DNA from: SHVO01 sp041905795
GTDB taxonomy: Bacteria; Pseudomonadota; Alphaproteobacteria; Rhodospirillales; Rhodospirillaceae
Assembly: GCA_041905795.1 (NCBI GenBank)
Contig: JAYRKL010000002.1
Location: 186,001-250,000, forward strand
Length of the DNA stretch: 64,000 nt
Direction: 5' to 3'
A program made the translations under genes and the position numbers. Numbering within the stretch: the stretch's first letter is position 1; the number at the start of each line of letters is the position of its first letter. This document shows, in pieces, positions 7,763-16,834 of the stretch. The notes under the pieces were generated by a model. It worked only from the letters and a program-made list of their open reading frames with translations, searched no databases and had not been told where the DNA came from.

Positions 7763-8785
7763 ATGAAAAGCCGTGTTTTATGGGCTGTCGCAGTTGCCTG
7801 CGCGGCAGGGAGTCCGGCCCTGGCCGCCGAAGCTCCGGCTGTTCAGGGGCCGCCGCCTTGGGCCTGGGGTTTCACCACGCCGATGCCGGCCACCGTGCCG
7901 CCGGCGCCGCCCGCCGCCCCGCAGGCCGAGCCCAAACCGGGCGAGCCCAAGCTCACGCTCGAGGGCTCCAAATTTTCCTTCAGCCGCACCGAAGTGAATC
8001 ACCGGTATCGCCCGGCGGATTGGTTCCCCGACGAACACCCCAAGATGCCCGACGTCGTCGCCCATGGCCGCGCCGGCGCGAACCCGACCATCTACGCCTG
8101 TTCCCTGTGTCACATGCATTCGGGCAAGGGCCGGCCGGAAAACGCCGCGGTCAGCGGCCTGCCCTACGACTACATCGTCCGCCAGCTCCAGGACTTCAAA
8201 GCCGGCCACCGCACCACCTCGGACGCGCGCAAGACCAACACCGGCCTCATGGAAAGCTTCGCCAAGTCCTTGACCGACGCCGAGATGCACGAGGCGGCGG
8301 CCTATTTCTCGTCCATGCCGTCGACCCAGTGGATCACGGTCAAGGAAAGCGCCTCGGTGCCCAAGACCCGCACCCAGGGCGGCGTGTTCTTCGTGCTGGA
8401 AGGCAAGGACGCGGGGACCGAGCAACTCGGCAACCGCATCATCGAGACGCCGGTCTCCACCGAGGGCTTCGAACTACGTAATTCCCATACGGGATTCATC
8501 GCCTATGTGCCGCCGGGCAGCATCGCCAAGGGCAAGGCGCTGGTGACCACCGGCGGCGGCAAGACCACCGCCTGCACCATCTGCCACGGCGCCGACCTGC
8601 GCGGACTCGGCCCGGTTCCGCGGCTCGCCAACCGCTCGCCCAGCTATGTGGTGCGCCAGCTCTATGACATGCAGCACGGCAATAGAATTGGGGCCTGGAT
8701 GCCGATGATGGCGCCGGTGATCGAGAAACTGACGCCGGACGACCTTCTCAATATCGCCGCCTATCTCGCGTCGCTGGAGGCCTGA
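7763..8785 (+). CDS. Exported di-haem c-type cytochrome
   Basis: A 340-residue protein from the ATG at 7763, preceded by a strong GGGGAGGGG. An N-terminal signal peptide ends near ALAAEAPA. Two haem c motifs are present: CSLCH (residues 113-117) and CTICH (271-275, in CTICHGADLRG), each in a cytochrome c class I-like domain. The intervening segment of about 150 residues is longer than in a typical c4 cytochrome. It should be a periplasmic electron carrier or a subunit feeding an oxidoreductase. The next gene on the strand, 84 nt downstream, encodes an exported creatininase-family protein; a functional link is not shown. Confidence 0.85.
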   Translation: MKSRVLWAVAVACAAGSPALAAEAPAVQGPPPWAWGFTTPMPATVPPAPPAAPQAEPKPGEPKLTLEGSKFSFSRTEVNHRYRPADWFPDEHPKMPDVVAHGRAGANPTIYACSLCHMHSGKGRPENAAVSGLPYDYIVRQLQDFKAGHRTTSDARKTNTGLMESFAKSLTDAEMHEAAAYFSSMPSTQWITVKESASVPKTRTQGGVFFVLEGKDAGTEQLGNRIIETPVSTEGFELRNSHTGFIAYVPPGSIAKGKALVTTGGGKTTACTICHGADLRGLGPVPRLANRSPSYVVRQLYDMQHGNRIGAWMPMMAPVIEKLTPDDLLNIAAYLASLEA

Positions 8786-8869
8786 AACCTTCGTGCAAGG
8801 CTAAGGCAAAACGAAACCTGCTAAGATCAACCGCCGCATTTCGCGGAACATCAATCCTGGGGAGATACC

Positions 8870-9724
8870 ATGAAGAAGACATTGGCCGCGAGCGCGGCGC
8901 TCGCGCTGGTTTTGGCGTTTGGCCAAGTGGCCCATGCTGCCGCGCCCGCCAACCTGGTCGAATTCGAAATGATGACCTGGCCGGAAGTGAAGGCGGCCAT
9001 CGCCGCCGGCAAGACCACCGCCCTGGTTTATACCGGCGGCACCGAACAGCGCGGCCCGCAGAACGTCAACGGCGGCCACACCCTGCTCGGCAAATACACC
9101 GTGAAGGCGATCGCCGAAAAGCTCGGCAACGCCATCGCCATGCCGGTGCTCTCCTACACGCCGAACAACGCCAGCGCCGACCTGCCGGGCACGATTGGTC
9201 TCACGGGCGATATCCTGGCCCTGGTGATCGAGCGCATCGCCGAGCAGTCGATCCAGAGCGGTTTCAAGAACGTGGTGCTGATGGGCGACCACGGCGGCGG
9301 TCAGGGTCCGCTCGGCCCCAAGAATGTCTATGACACGGTTGCCAAGAAACTCGACGCCAAATACGCGCCGCAAGGCATCCACGTCTATTACTGCGATCAG
9401 GTCTACGCTCCGGCCAACGCCGAGTTCGACCGCATCACGGTGGCCAAGGGTCTGCCGCTCGGCGCCCATGCCGGCATCTCCGATACCTCGGAAATGATGT
9501 ATCTGGAAAAGGGCCACGGCGACGACTGGGTGCGCAAGGACGAACTCAAGAACGCCGTCGGGATTCCGCTGACCCCGGACGGCAAGCCGGCCGGCGACGG
9601 CCCCAAGAACGGCATCATGGGCGACGCCCGCCCCTCGACCGTCGAACTCGGCAAGCTGATGTTCGACACCAAGGTCGCCTACGCGGTGAAGCAGATCCAG
9701 ACCTTCATCCCGCCGAAGAAGTAA
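8870..9724 (+). CDS. Exported creatininase-family amidohydrolase
   Basis: A 284-residue protein with a clear signal peptide (MKKTLAASAALALVLAFG, cleavage near AHA-A). The creatininase fold is recognised from TGGTEQRGP (Glu59) and MGDHGGGQGP (His141). Classical creatininases use a GSxEQHGPHLPLGTD motif with Glu, His and Asp metal ligands. Here the His position is Arg61 and the Asp position is His70, so metal coordination differs. The enzyme may hydrolyse another cyclic amide or have an altered metal site. It ends at a strong terminator. The family is likely; the substrate is unknown. Confidence 0.75.
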   Translation: MKKTLAASAALALVLAFGQVAHAAAPANLVEFEMMTWPEVKAAIAAGKTTALVYTGGTEQRGPQNVNGGHTLLGKYTVKAIAEKLGNAIAMPVLSYTPNNASADLPGTIGLTGDILALVIERIAEQSIQSGFKNVVLMGDHGGGQGPLGPKNVYDTVAKKLDAKYAPQGIHVYYCDQVYAPANAEFDRITVAKGLPLGAHAGISDTSEMMYLEKGHGDDWVRKDELKNAVGIPLTPDGKPAGDGPKNGIMGDARPSTVELGKLMFDTKVAYAVKQIQTFIPPKK

Positions 9725-9748
9725 GCGGCGAGGTTCCAGAAGCGAAAA

Positions 9749-9778
9749 CGCCCCGGAGCGATCCGGGGCGTTTTTTTT
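9749..9778 (+). terminator. Intrinsic terminator after creatininase-family gene
   Basis: CGCCCCGG (9749-9756) pairs with CCGGGGCG (9763-9770) around a 6-nt loop, followed by eight T residues. Confidence 0.92.
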
Positions 9779-9828
9779 ATTTCTCCGGTGTATAATCGCG
9801 CCCTGTCCTCAGAAAGAGGAGAGAGGTC

Positions 9829-10236
9829 ATGACAGAAGCAGCCGATCTCGGCGCGTTGCAAAGCGCCGTGCAAAAAGTCGAACGCGCGGTCCGGGAAAAC
9901 GCCCAGGCGCTCCAGGCCGACATCGCCGCTAAAGCGGAAGCGAAAAAACACCGCAGCTTCATCGACGATCTGGAAGACAAGGTGATGGCGCAAACCGCCG
10001 TCGTCGCCGCCGCGTCCGGCACGCCCGAACAGGCGCGCGAGATGGTGGCCAAGGCCCGCTCGAAAGCCATGCGCGCGGCTGCCGAGGGGGCGGACACCGG
10101 CGCGCTGGATGCCATGGTGTTCCAGATGCAGCATCTCGCCAAGATCGCCGAGGAGAACCGCGAGCGCGAACGGCGCGGCGGCGCGGACCGGAGTGCGTTT
10201 GCGATTCCGTTCGTGGCGGCGATTGGGAGCGTCTAG
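9829..10236 (+). CDS. Coiled-coil hypothetical protein
   Basis: A 135-residue, Ala/Glu/Lys-rich protein predicted to be almost entirely helical. Residues about 8-55 (SAVQKVERAVRENAQALQ and on) and 65-120 look like coiled-coil segments; the last 15 residues are more hydrophobic. There is no signal peptide. A purine-rich GAGGAGAGAGG precedes the ATG. I recognise no family. It stands alone between a terminator and a palindromic repeat, so it is probably monocistronic. Confidence 0.65.
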   Translation: MTEAADLGALQSAVQKVERAVRENAQALQADIAAKAEAKKHRSFIDDLEDKVMAQTAVVAAASGTPEQAREMVAKARSKAMRAAAEGADTGALDAMVFQMQHLAKIAEENRERERRGGADRSAFAIPFVAAIGSV

Positions 10237-10243
10237 ACTCCGA

Positions 10244-10389
10244 CTGTCATCACCCGCTTTATGCGGGTGATCCATGCTTCACCGAACTCAGATCAGAAGG
10301 CTTTGTACTCTGGTGCATGGATTGCCCGGTCGCGCCGAAGGCGCGCGTCATCTAATGGCGGCCTTAGGCCGCCGGCCGGGCAATGACAG
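10244..10389. repeat. Palindromic intergenic repeat, CTGTCAT...ATGACAG family
   Basis: The element begins CTGTCATCACCCGC and ends CCGGGCAATGACAG, with internal arms reading GGTGATCCATGC and GCATGGATTGCCCGG, so the whole 146-nt stretch can fold on itself. It is related to the element at 62901-62990 and to partial copies at 59729-59871 and 13305-13336. It contains no gene. Confidence 0.75.
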
Positions 10390-10399
10390 AAAAGGAAAA

Positions 10400-10430
10400 G
10401 AAAAACGGCCGCGAAGTGCTTCGCGGCCGT
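10400..10430 (-). terminator. Intrinsic terminator of the molybdenum hydroxylase operon
   Basis: ACGGCCGCGA (10405-10414) pairs with TCGCGGCCGT (10421-10430). On the minus strand the stem is followed by a run of U from the AAAAA at 10400-10404. It lies just after the stop of the large-subunit gene. Confidence 0.88.
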
Positions 10431-10454
10431 TTGTTTCTCGGTCTCAAACCAGTA

Positions 10455-12716
10455 TCAGGTCGTGAGCCCGGCCTGACGCAGCGGCATGGAGCGCAGGCGA
10501 CGGCCGCTGGCGGCATAGACGGCGTTGGCAATCGCCGGCATCGCCGGGGGCAGGGCGGGTTCGCCCAGGCCGGTGGGTACGTTGTCCGACTGGATGAAGT
10601 GGACGTCCACTTGCGGCGCGTCCTTCATGCGCAGGATCGGGTACTCGGTGAAATTACCCTCAATCACGCGGCCGTTCTCGATGTTGACCATGAGATTCAT
10701 CATGGTGGAGACGCCGTCCACCGCCGCGCCCTGGCACTGGTTTATGGCGCCGCTCATGTTGATGATGGGGCCGATGTCGGCGGCCACCGTCAGCTTGTGC
10801 ACGGTGATCTTGTTGTTGGCGTCGACGCTGACTTCGGCGATCTCGGCGACGTGGCCGGCGTGGCTGAAGTGGAAGCCGAAACCGAGGCCGCGGCCCTTGG
10901 GCATGGGTTTACCCCAGCCGGACTTGTCGCGCGCCAGTTTCACGACATCGGCGGCGCGGCCGGTGTTGAGGGCGGCGATGGTCTTCGGCGGCAGGTGCTG
11001 CGGTTCGCCCAGGATCTCGAGGAAGAACTCGATATGATCGCGGCCCGCGGCCACGGCCAGTTCGTTGATGAACGACTGCACCGCGAACGCAATGCCATTC
11101 GAGCGCGGCGCGCGCCAGGCGCCGCACGGCGTCATCAGCGGCAGCATCGTCTGGCTGGTCTCGGCGGCGGCCAACAGCGGCTGCGGGAACTCGTTGTCGG
11201 GGAAGTTTCCGCCGGTCACCGGGGTCTTGCCGTCGGCGGAGAAGGTGATGAAGTGGTTGGACCAGCCAATGAGTTTGCCCTTGGCGTCCAGGGCGCCGCG
11301 CAGGTTATGGAACCCGCCGACCCGATAGAAGTCGTGGCGCATGTCGTCTTCGCGCGTCCAGGTGAGCTTGATGGGCACGCCCGGCATGCGGCTCGCAATG
11401 GCGGCGGCCTCGCAGGCCGGGTCATTGACCAGGCGGCGGCCGAAACCGCCGCCGGCGCGGGTCTGATGCAGGGTGCACTGGGCTTCCTTGAGGCCCAGGA
11501 GCTTGGCCACCTGGGTCTTGGCGCGGTCCGAGGTCTGGCTCGGAATCCACATTTCGAGTGAGTCGCCCTTATACCAGGCGGTGGTGTTTTGCGGCTCGAG
11601 GGTGGCGTGCGGCACGAACGGATAGCTGTAGAACGCCTCCACCGTCTTGGCCGCGCCCTTGAAGGCGCCTTCGACATCGCCCTTGGTGAAGACCACGGTG
11701 TCGCCGCGCTTGGCCGCGATTTCGTGGGCCTTGGTGACGGCCTTGGTCCAGCTGTCCTTGGAGGCCTTGGTCTCGTCCCACTTGATCTGCAGCGCGGCCT
11801 TGGCGCGGAACGCGGCCCAGGTGGAGTCGGCGACGATCGCCACGCCGGGCATCACTTCGCTGACCACGCCGTTGCCTTCGATGATGAAGGCGTCTTTCAC
11901 GCCCGGCAGGGTCTTGATGTAGTCGAGGTTGGCCGAGGCCACCTTGCCGCCCACGGCCGGGCATTTTTCATAGGCCGCGTACAGCATGCCCGGCAGTTTC
12001 ACGTCGATGCCGAACAAGGGCTTGCCGGTGACCACTTCCAGGTTCTCGACACCGGTGTAGTGCTTACCGAGCAGCCGGTACTGGTCGCGGGTCTTGTAGG
12101 GCACCTTGGCTGGGTCCGGCACCGGCAGGGCGGCGGCCTTCATGGCCAGTTCGCCGTACTTCAGTTTCCGGCCCGAGGCGCTGTGGATCACGGCGCTGTC
12201 CTGGGCGGTGAGTTCGGACTCCTTCACGCCCCACTGCCTGGCGGCGGCGGACACAAGCATGGCGCGCGCCACGCCGCCGGCCTTGCGCAGTTGGTCCCAG
12301 TTGGCGGGGATCGAAGTTGAACCACCGGCGCTCTGGCGGCCGTAGATGTCGGGCATGATCAGGGCCTGCTCGACCTTCACGTCGCTCCAGGCGGCGTCGA
12401 GTTCTTCGGCGATGATCAGCGGGAAGGCGGTCTTGATGCCCTGACCGATCTCGGGGCCCTTGCAGATGATGGTGATGACGCCGTCCGGCGCGATGCGCAC
12501 GAAGGAATTCGGCACGAACTCTTTTGCTGCTGCTGCGGCTTCTGCGATCTTCGGGTTGACCGCGAAGGCGATCACCAGCCCGGCGCCGGCGGCAGCCGAG
12601 AGCTTGAAGAAGCCGCGGCGCGAGAAGTCCTGCGCCTTCTTGGGCGTAAACGCCTCGAACTCCGCCATCACGGCGGCGAAATAGGAGTCTGCGCTCTGGT
12701 GTGTCACGGCGTTCAT
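10455..12716 (-). CDS. Xanthine dehydrogenase-family molybdopterin-binding subunit (isoquinoline 1-oxidoreductase beta-like)
   Basis: A 753-residue large subunit starting at the ATG at 12716, which overlaps the small-subunit stop by 4 bp (ATGA). It carries a Tat motif (FSRRGFFKLSAAAGAG, about residues 32-47), so the complex is probably exported folded. Family features include GPEIGQGIKTAFPLIIAEEL and TRAGGGFGRRL in the molybdopterin-cytosine-dinucleotide domain. Family members hydroxylate N-heterocycles or aldehydes using water, passing electrons through 2Fe-2S centres to an acceptor. No FAD subunit is encoded here, as in IorAB-type enzymes, so a cytochrome could be the acceptor. The substrate is not predictable from sequence. 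Confidence 0.88.
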   Translation of the reverse strand: MNAVTHQSADSYFAAVMAEFEAFTPKKAQDFSRRGFFKLSAAAGAGLVIAFAVNPKIAEAAAAAKEFVPNSFVRIAPDGVITIICKGPEIGQGIKTAFPLIIAEELDAAWSDVKVEQALIMPDIYGRQSAGGSTSIPANWDQLRKAGGVARAMLVSAAARQWGVKESELTAQDSAVIHSASGRKLKYGELAMKAAALPVPDPAKVPYKTRDQYRLLGKHYTGVENLEVVTGKPLFGIDVKLPGMLYAAYEKCPAVGGKVASANLDYIKTLPGVKDAFIIEGNGVVSEVMPGVAIVADSTWAAFRAKAALQIKWDETKASKDSWTKAVTKAHEIAAKRGDTVVFTKGDVEGAFKGAAKTVEAFYSYPFVPHATLEPQNTTAWYKGDSLEMWIPSQTSDRAKTQVAKLLGLKEAQCTLHQTRAGGGFGRRLVNDPACEAAAIASRMPGVPIKLTWTREDDMRHDFYRVGGFHNLRGALDAKGKLIGWSNHFITFSADGKTPVTGGNFPDNEFPQPLLAAAETSQTMLPLMTPCGAWRAPRSNGIAFAVQSFINELAVAAGRDHIEFFLEILGEPQHLPPKTIAALNTGRAADVVKLARDKSGWGKPMPKGRGLGFGFHFSHAGHVAEIAEVSVDANNKITVHKLTVAADIGPIINMSGAINQCQGAAVDGVSTMMNLMVNIENGRVIEGNFTEYPILRMKDAPQVDVHFIQSDNVPTGLGEPALPPAMPAIANAVYAASGRRLRSMPLRQAGLTT

Positions 12717-13180
12717 GCTGCGCCTCCCTTGTCGGCGGCGTCGTGGATGGCCTTGCGGATGCGCACATAGGTGCCGCAGCGGCACAGGTTGCCGGTCATG
12801 GCGTCGTCGATCTCGGCGTCCGTGGGCTTGGGCTTGCGGACCAGCAGGGCGGCGGCGGTCATGATCTGCCCGGCCTGGCAGTAGCCGCACTGGGCGACGT
12901 CATTGTCGATCCAGGCCTGCTGCAGCGGATGCAGCTTGCCGTCCTTGGCCAGGCCTTCGATGGTGGTGATCTCCTGGCCGGCGATGCTGCCCACCGGCGT
13001 CGAGCAGGCGCGGATCGGCTGGCCGTTGAGATGCACGGTGCAGGCGCCGCACTGGGCGATGCCGCAACCGTACTTGGCGCCAACCAGATCGAGGCTGTCG
13101 CGAAGGACCCAGAGCAGGGGCGTGGACGGGTCGATCTGGCTCAGATCGTGCGTCGTCCCATTGATGGTGACGGTGGCCAT
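12713..13180 (-). CDS. (2Fe-2S)-binding subunit of molybdenum hydroxylase (IorA-like)
   Basis: A 155-residue subunit from the ATG at 13180. Plant-type [2Fe-2S] ligands are C39, C44, C47 and C59 (GCGIAQCGACTVHLNGQ), and the second helical-domain cluster uses C98, C101, C133 and C135 (CGYCQAG and CRCGTY). The domain order and length match small subunits of xanthine dehydrogenase-family enzymes. It has no Tat signal, so it would be exported together with the Tat-bearing large subunit. The stop overlaps the large-subunit start, indicating translational coupling. Upstream ORF extension is unlikely because the family N-terminus begins at MATVTING. Confidence 0.93.
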   Translation of the reverse strand: MATVTINGTTHDLSQIDPSTPLLWVLRDSLDLVGAKYGCGIAQCGACTVHLNGQPIRACSTPVGSIAGQEITTIEGLAKDGKLHPLQQAWIDNDVAQCGYCQAGQIMTAAALLVRKPKPTDAEIDDAMTGNLCRCGTYVRIRKAIHDAADKGGAA

Positions 13181-13304
13181 GGTCGTGCTTCTCCCGGGCG
13201 GTGAGCGCCACGCCGCCGGGGTGCCCCAGGCGGCAGGACCGTGAAGGGGCGAGGATAACTCAGAACCAGGGGCATAGGGGAGCCCCAACGGCCCCGGAAT
13301 CCGC

Positions 13305-13336
13305 CGTCATTCCCAGGCCCGGAGGCTGGAATGACG
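13305..13336. repeat. Short palindrome of the GTCATTCC/GGAATGAC type
   Basis: CGTCATTCC (13305-13313) and GGAATGACG (13328-13336) form an inverted repeat in the roughly 300-base space between the molybdoenzyme and amidase genes. It resembles the ends of the longer CTGTCAT repeats in this window. The rest of this space holds no recognisable gene and presumably carries the two divergent promoters. Confidence 0.5.
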
Positions 13337-13477
13337 GGTTTTTGTGGTTACGCGGCGATCAAATATTTGAACGCGTGCCTCGCGGAGCCCTCTCCAGTGG
13401 AGGGCCAACGCGAGGTGCTCGCAAAGGTTCCGGTCCCGCTGTTAGACTGGCGTTATGGGAGATCACCGGGGGACTTC

Positions 13478-15064
13478 ATGCGTCACACCGCATTCATTCT
13501 CGGCGCGGCCGCTTTAGCGCTCGCGTCCTGCTCACCGCCACGGAACGCCGCCATGTCCACCACCGACCTGTCCTCCATCGAAAAGTCCGTGGTGGAAGTG
13601 TCGCTCGCCGACACCGCGGCCGCGCTCGGCTCCGGAAAAACCACCTCGGTCGCGCTGACGCAGAGTTATCTCGCGCGCATCAAAGCGGTGGATCCAAAAC
13701 TCAAGAGCGTGCTGGCGGTGAATCCCCAGGCGCTGGAGCAGGCCAAGGCCGCCGACGCGCGCCGGGCGGCGAAGCAGACCAAAGGCCCGCTCGACGGCGT
13801 ACCGATCCTGATCAAGGATAACATCGACGTCGCCGGCATGCCCAACACCGGCGGCTCGCTGGCCTTGGCCGCCAATATCCCGGCCAAGGATGCGCCCTTG
13901 GTGGCGCGCCTGATCGACGGCGGCGCGGTGATCCTCGGCAAGACCAATCTCTCGGAATGGGCGAACATCCGTTCAAGCCACTCCTCGAGCGGCTGGAGCG
14001 GTGCCGGCGGCCTGACCAAGAACCCCTATGCCCTGGACCGCTCGGCTTGCGGTTCCAGTTCCGGCTCGGGCGCGTCCATCGCCGCCAGCCTCGCGCCGGC
14101 GGCCATCGGCACCGAAACCGACGGCTCCATCACCTGCCCGGCCTCGATCAACGGCCTGGTCGGCATCAAGCCGACGGTGGGCCTGGTGTCGCGCACCGGC
14201 GTGATTCCCATCAGCCACAGCCAGGACACCGCCGGCCCCATGACCCGCGATGTGCGGGATACCGCCATCGTGCTGTCGGTGATCGCCGGGGCGGATGCGG
14301 CCGACGCCGCCACCGCCGAGGCCGACGCCCACAAGACCGACTACGCCGCCGGCCTGAAGCCGGACGCCCTCAAGGGCGCGCGGCTCGGCGTCATGCGCTT
14401 CGCCAAGGATTTCCGGCCCCAGACCCTCGCCCAGTTCAACAAGGCGCTGGAGGTGCTGAAAGCCCAGGGCGCCGAGCTGGTGGACATCAACGAGTTCAAC
14501 ATGCAGCCGATCGGCGAGGGCCGGCTCAATGTGCTGCTGACCGAGCTGAAGGTCGATCTCAACGCCTATCTTGCGGGCGCCAATCCCAATGTCAAAACCC
14601 GCACGCTCGCCGATCTGATCGCCTTCAACAAACAGGAGCCGCGCGAACTCGCCTACTTCGGCCAGGAGTTCTTCGAGACCGCCGAAGCCACCGGCGGCCT
14701 CTCCGATCCGGCCTATGTCGCCGCCCACGACAACGGCAAGCGTGCCGCCGGACCCGACGGCATCGACCGCCTGCTGAAAGAGAACAACCTGGTGGCGCTG
14801 CTCTCGCCCACCAACGACCCCACCTGGCTGATCGACCTGGTGAACGGCGACAACTTCGGCGGTGCTGCCTCGACCATCCCGGCGGTGGCGGGCTATCCGC
14901 ACCTGACCGTGCCCATGGGCGATGTCAGCGGCCTGCCGGTCGGCATCTCCTTCATCGGTCCGGCCTGGTCCGAACAACTGCTGCTGTCGTTGGGCTATGC
15001 CTACGAACAGGCCAGCAAGGCGCGCAAACCGCCGGCCTATCCCGCCACGCTGCCGTTGCCGTAG
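13478..15064 (+). CDS. Amidase-signature hydrolase, lipoprotein
   Basis: A 528-residue protein from the ATG at 13478. A lipobox (LASC) near residue 20 predicts a membrane-anchored lipoprotein facing the periplasm. The amidase-signature triad is visible as K113 (PILIKDNID), cis-Ser S193 (ACGSSSGSG) and nucleophile S217 (TETDGSITCP), with the 80- and 24-residue spacings seen in peptide amidases. It should hydrolyse an amide, perhaps C-terminal peptide amides. It is followed after 6 nt by an MFS transporter gene. A paralogue with the same layout lies at 53835-55385. Confidence 0.88.
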   Translation: MRHTAFILGAAALALASCSPPRNAAMSTTDLSSIEKSVVEVSLADTAAALGSGKTTSVALTQSYLARIKAVDPKLKSVLAVNPQALEQAKAADARRAAKQTKGPLDGVPILIKDNIDVAGMPNTGGSLALAANIPAKDAPLVARLIDGGAVILGKTNLSEWANIRSSHSSSGWSGAGGLTKNPYALDRSACGSSSGSGASIAASLAPAAIGTETDGSITCPASINGLVGIKPTVGLVSRTGVIPISHSQDTAGPMTRDVRDTAIVLSVIAGADAADAATAEADAHKTDYAAGLKPDALKGARLGVMRFAKDFRPQTLAQFNKALEVLKAQGAELVDINEFNMQPIGEGRLNVLLTELKVDLNAYLAGANPNVKTRTLADLIAFNKQEPRELAYFGQEFFETAEATGGLSDPAYVAAHDNGKRAAGPDGIDRLLKENNLVALLSPTNDPTWLIDLVNGDNFGGAASTIPAVAGYPHLTVPMGDVSGLPVGISFIGPAWSEQLLLSLGYAYEQASKARKPPAYPATLPLP

Positions 15065-15070
15065 GCGCAG

Positions 15071-16249
15071 ATGAATAAACCTGAGACCGTCATCAATTAC
15101 GTCAACGCGGCGCACTTCATCGATCACTACGCCATGCTGGTATTCCCGGCGGCGCTGATCGTGATGGGCCCGGCGCTGGGCTACGGCTACGGCGAACTGC
15201 TGCCCTACGGCACGCCCGGCTTCATCGCCTTCGGCGCCGGCTCGCTGGTGACCGGCTGGCTGGGCGATGTCTGGAGCCGGCGGCACATGATGGTGCTGTT
15301 CTTCATCGGTATCGGTCTTGCCATGATCGCCACCGGCTTCGCCCAGACGCCGCTGCAGATCGGTCTCGGCGTGTTCGTGATCGGCATGTTCGCTGCCATC
15401 TATCATCCGGTCGGCACCGCCATGATCGTGGCTTACGCGCCCAAGCTCGGACGCGAGATCGGCATAAATGGAGTCTTCGGCAATATCGGAGTGGCCAGCT
15501 CGGCGCTGGTCACCGGCGCGCTCAGCCAGTTCTTCGGCTGGCGCGCGGCCTTCGTCGCGCCCGGCCTGATTGCGATTATCGCCGGCGTCCTGTTCGCCAT
15601 GAATGTCGTCCACGAAGACCGCAAGGGCCACAAAGCCGGCACCGCGCCGGTGCGCATCGCCCGCGAGGACATGTGGAAGGTGATCGCCGCCCTGGTGCTG
15701 ACGGTGATCGCCAGTTCCACCTCCTTCAACACCGTGACCGTGGCGCTGCCCAAGCTGTTCGCCGAACGGCTGGCCGATCTCACCGCCAGCCCGGCGCTGC
15801 TCGGGCTGATCGCCGCCTGCGTCTACCTGTTCGGCGCGGCGTCGCAATACACCGTGGGCACACTCATCGACCGCCACGGCCTCAAGGCCGTGTTCCTGCC
15901 GCTGTGCTTCCTGTCCATGCCGGTCCTCTACCTGGCCGCCATCACCTCCGGCCCGGCGCTGCTGCCTATCTCCGTGGTGCTGATCATCGCCATCTTCGGC
16001 CAGGTCACCATCAACGACGCCATGGTCGGCAAGTACACCACCGACAAATGGCGCTCCACCGCCTATTCCGTGCGCTATTTCATCGGTTTCACGGCCGCCG
16101 GCGCGTCGGTGGCCATGATCGCGGCCATGCACGAAAGCGGCGGCTTCGCCCTCACCTTCAAAGTGCTCGCCGCCTTGAGTATCCTGGTCATCGCCGGCGG
16201 GCTGATCTTCCCCGCCGAAAAATCAGAGGCGCCCGCCGCCGCCGAATAA
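15071..16249 (+). CDS. MFS transporter, fosmidomycin-resistance (Fsr)-like
   Basis: A 392-residue, 12-helix major facilitator. The first helix begins AAHFIDHYAMLVFPAAL, similar to the HFxxDxY start of the Fsr branch. GWLGDVWSRRHMMVLFF is the loop 2-3 motif A region, and VIGMFAAIYHPVGTAMI matches the conserved YHP segment of this group. Family members are mostly drug or metabolite exporters. It starts 6 nt after the amidase lipoprotein gene, so it may handle a substrate or product of that enzyme, but that is inference. Confidence 0.8.
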   Translation: MNKPETVINYVNAAHFIDHYAMLVFPAALIVMGPALGYGYGELLPYGTPGFIAFGAGSLVTGWLGDVWSRRHMMVLFFIGIGLAMIATGFAQTPLQIGLGVFVIGMFAAIYHPVGTAMIVAYAPKLGREIGINGVFGNIGVASSALVTGALSQFFGWRAAFVAPGLIAIIAGVLFAMNVVHEDRKGHKAGTAPVRIAREDMWKVIAALVLTVIASSTSFNTVTVALPKLFAERLADLTASPALLGLIAACVYLFGAASQYTVGTLIDRHGLKAVFLPLCFLSMPVLYLAAITSGPALLPISVVLIIAIFGQVTINDAMVGKYTTDKWRSTAYSVRYFIGFTAAGASVAMIAAMHESGGFALTFKVLAALSILVIAGGLIFPAEKSEAPAAAE

Positions 16250-16260
16250 GGGAGGCTTGA

Positions 16261-16743
16261 ATGCGCAGTGTGTTCGGTCTTGCAGTCTTGATGATCGCCG
16301 ACTTGATGATCGCTCATGGCGCCTCCGCCGCCGAGGCGCCGTCGCCCGGTGTGTCGATCAAGTGTACCGGCACCGAGGAACGCCAGGTGCGCGACCTGGT
16401 GGCGGACGCCAACGGCCGCCTGAAGAAAGGCGACTTCACCCCGCCGGAAACCCGGCCCGAGACCTTCGAGCATATCTTCAAGACCAATTCCTTCCGCGTC
16501 ACGACACGCGACCGGTCTTCCACCACCAGCATCGAGACCTGCGAGGTGCAGGGCCGGGCCTTCACCTGCACGACCAGGCGCGGCCAGAGTCCCGTGCCTT
16601 ATGTGATGCAGTTCAACCTCGACACCGGCGAATACGCCGCAACCAGCGATGACGAACTTGTGAAATCCCGGCGCAAGGGCACTTGCGATATGGCGCCGGC
16701 CAGGGCGTTGATGGAACAGGCGAAGAACGCCCCCGCGAAATAG
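16261..16743 (+). CDS. Small secreted hypothetical protein
   Basis: A 160-residue protein with a signal peptide (hydrophobic residues 4-20, cleavage near ASAAEA). The mature part has four Cys (in IKCTG, ETCEVQ, FTCTTR and GTCDMA), suggesting two disulfides in the periplasm. Beta-strand-rich composition; no family recognised. It lies 11 nt after the MFS gene with GGGAGG upstream of the ATG, so it probably belongs to the amidase-transporter operon. Confidence 0.65.
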   Translation: MRSVFGLAVLMIADLMIAHGASAAEAPSPGVSIKCTGTEERQVRDLVADANGRLKKGDFTPPETRPETFEHIFKTNSFRVTTRDRSSTTSIETCEVQGRAFTCTTRRGQSPVPYVMQFNLDTGEYAATSDDELVKSRRKGTCDMAPARALMEQAKNAPAK

Positions 16744-16834
16744 CCCCGAGCCTAGTTGTTGCTGGGGCAGCAGCGGGCTAAAGTCCCGCCCGAACCCCGA
16801 GGTCCATCAAGGGCCTCGGTCTAGGGAGGATCAT

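Noticed and set aside
13973..16132. A 719-codon minus-strand open frame
   Set aside because: Antisense to the amidase and MFS transporter genes. Low-complexity His/Gly/Arg composition only.
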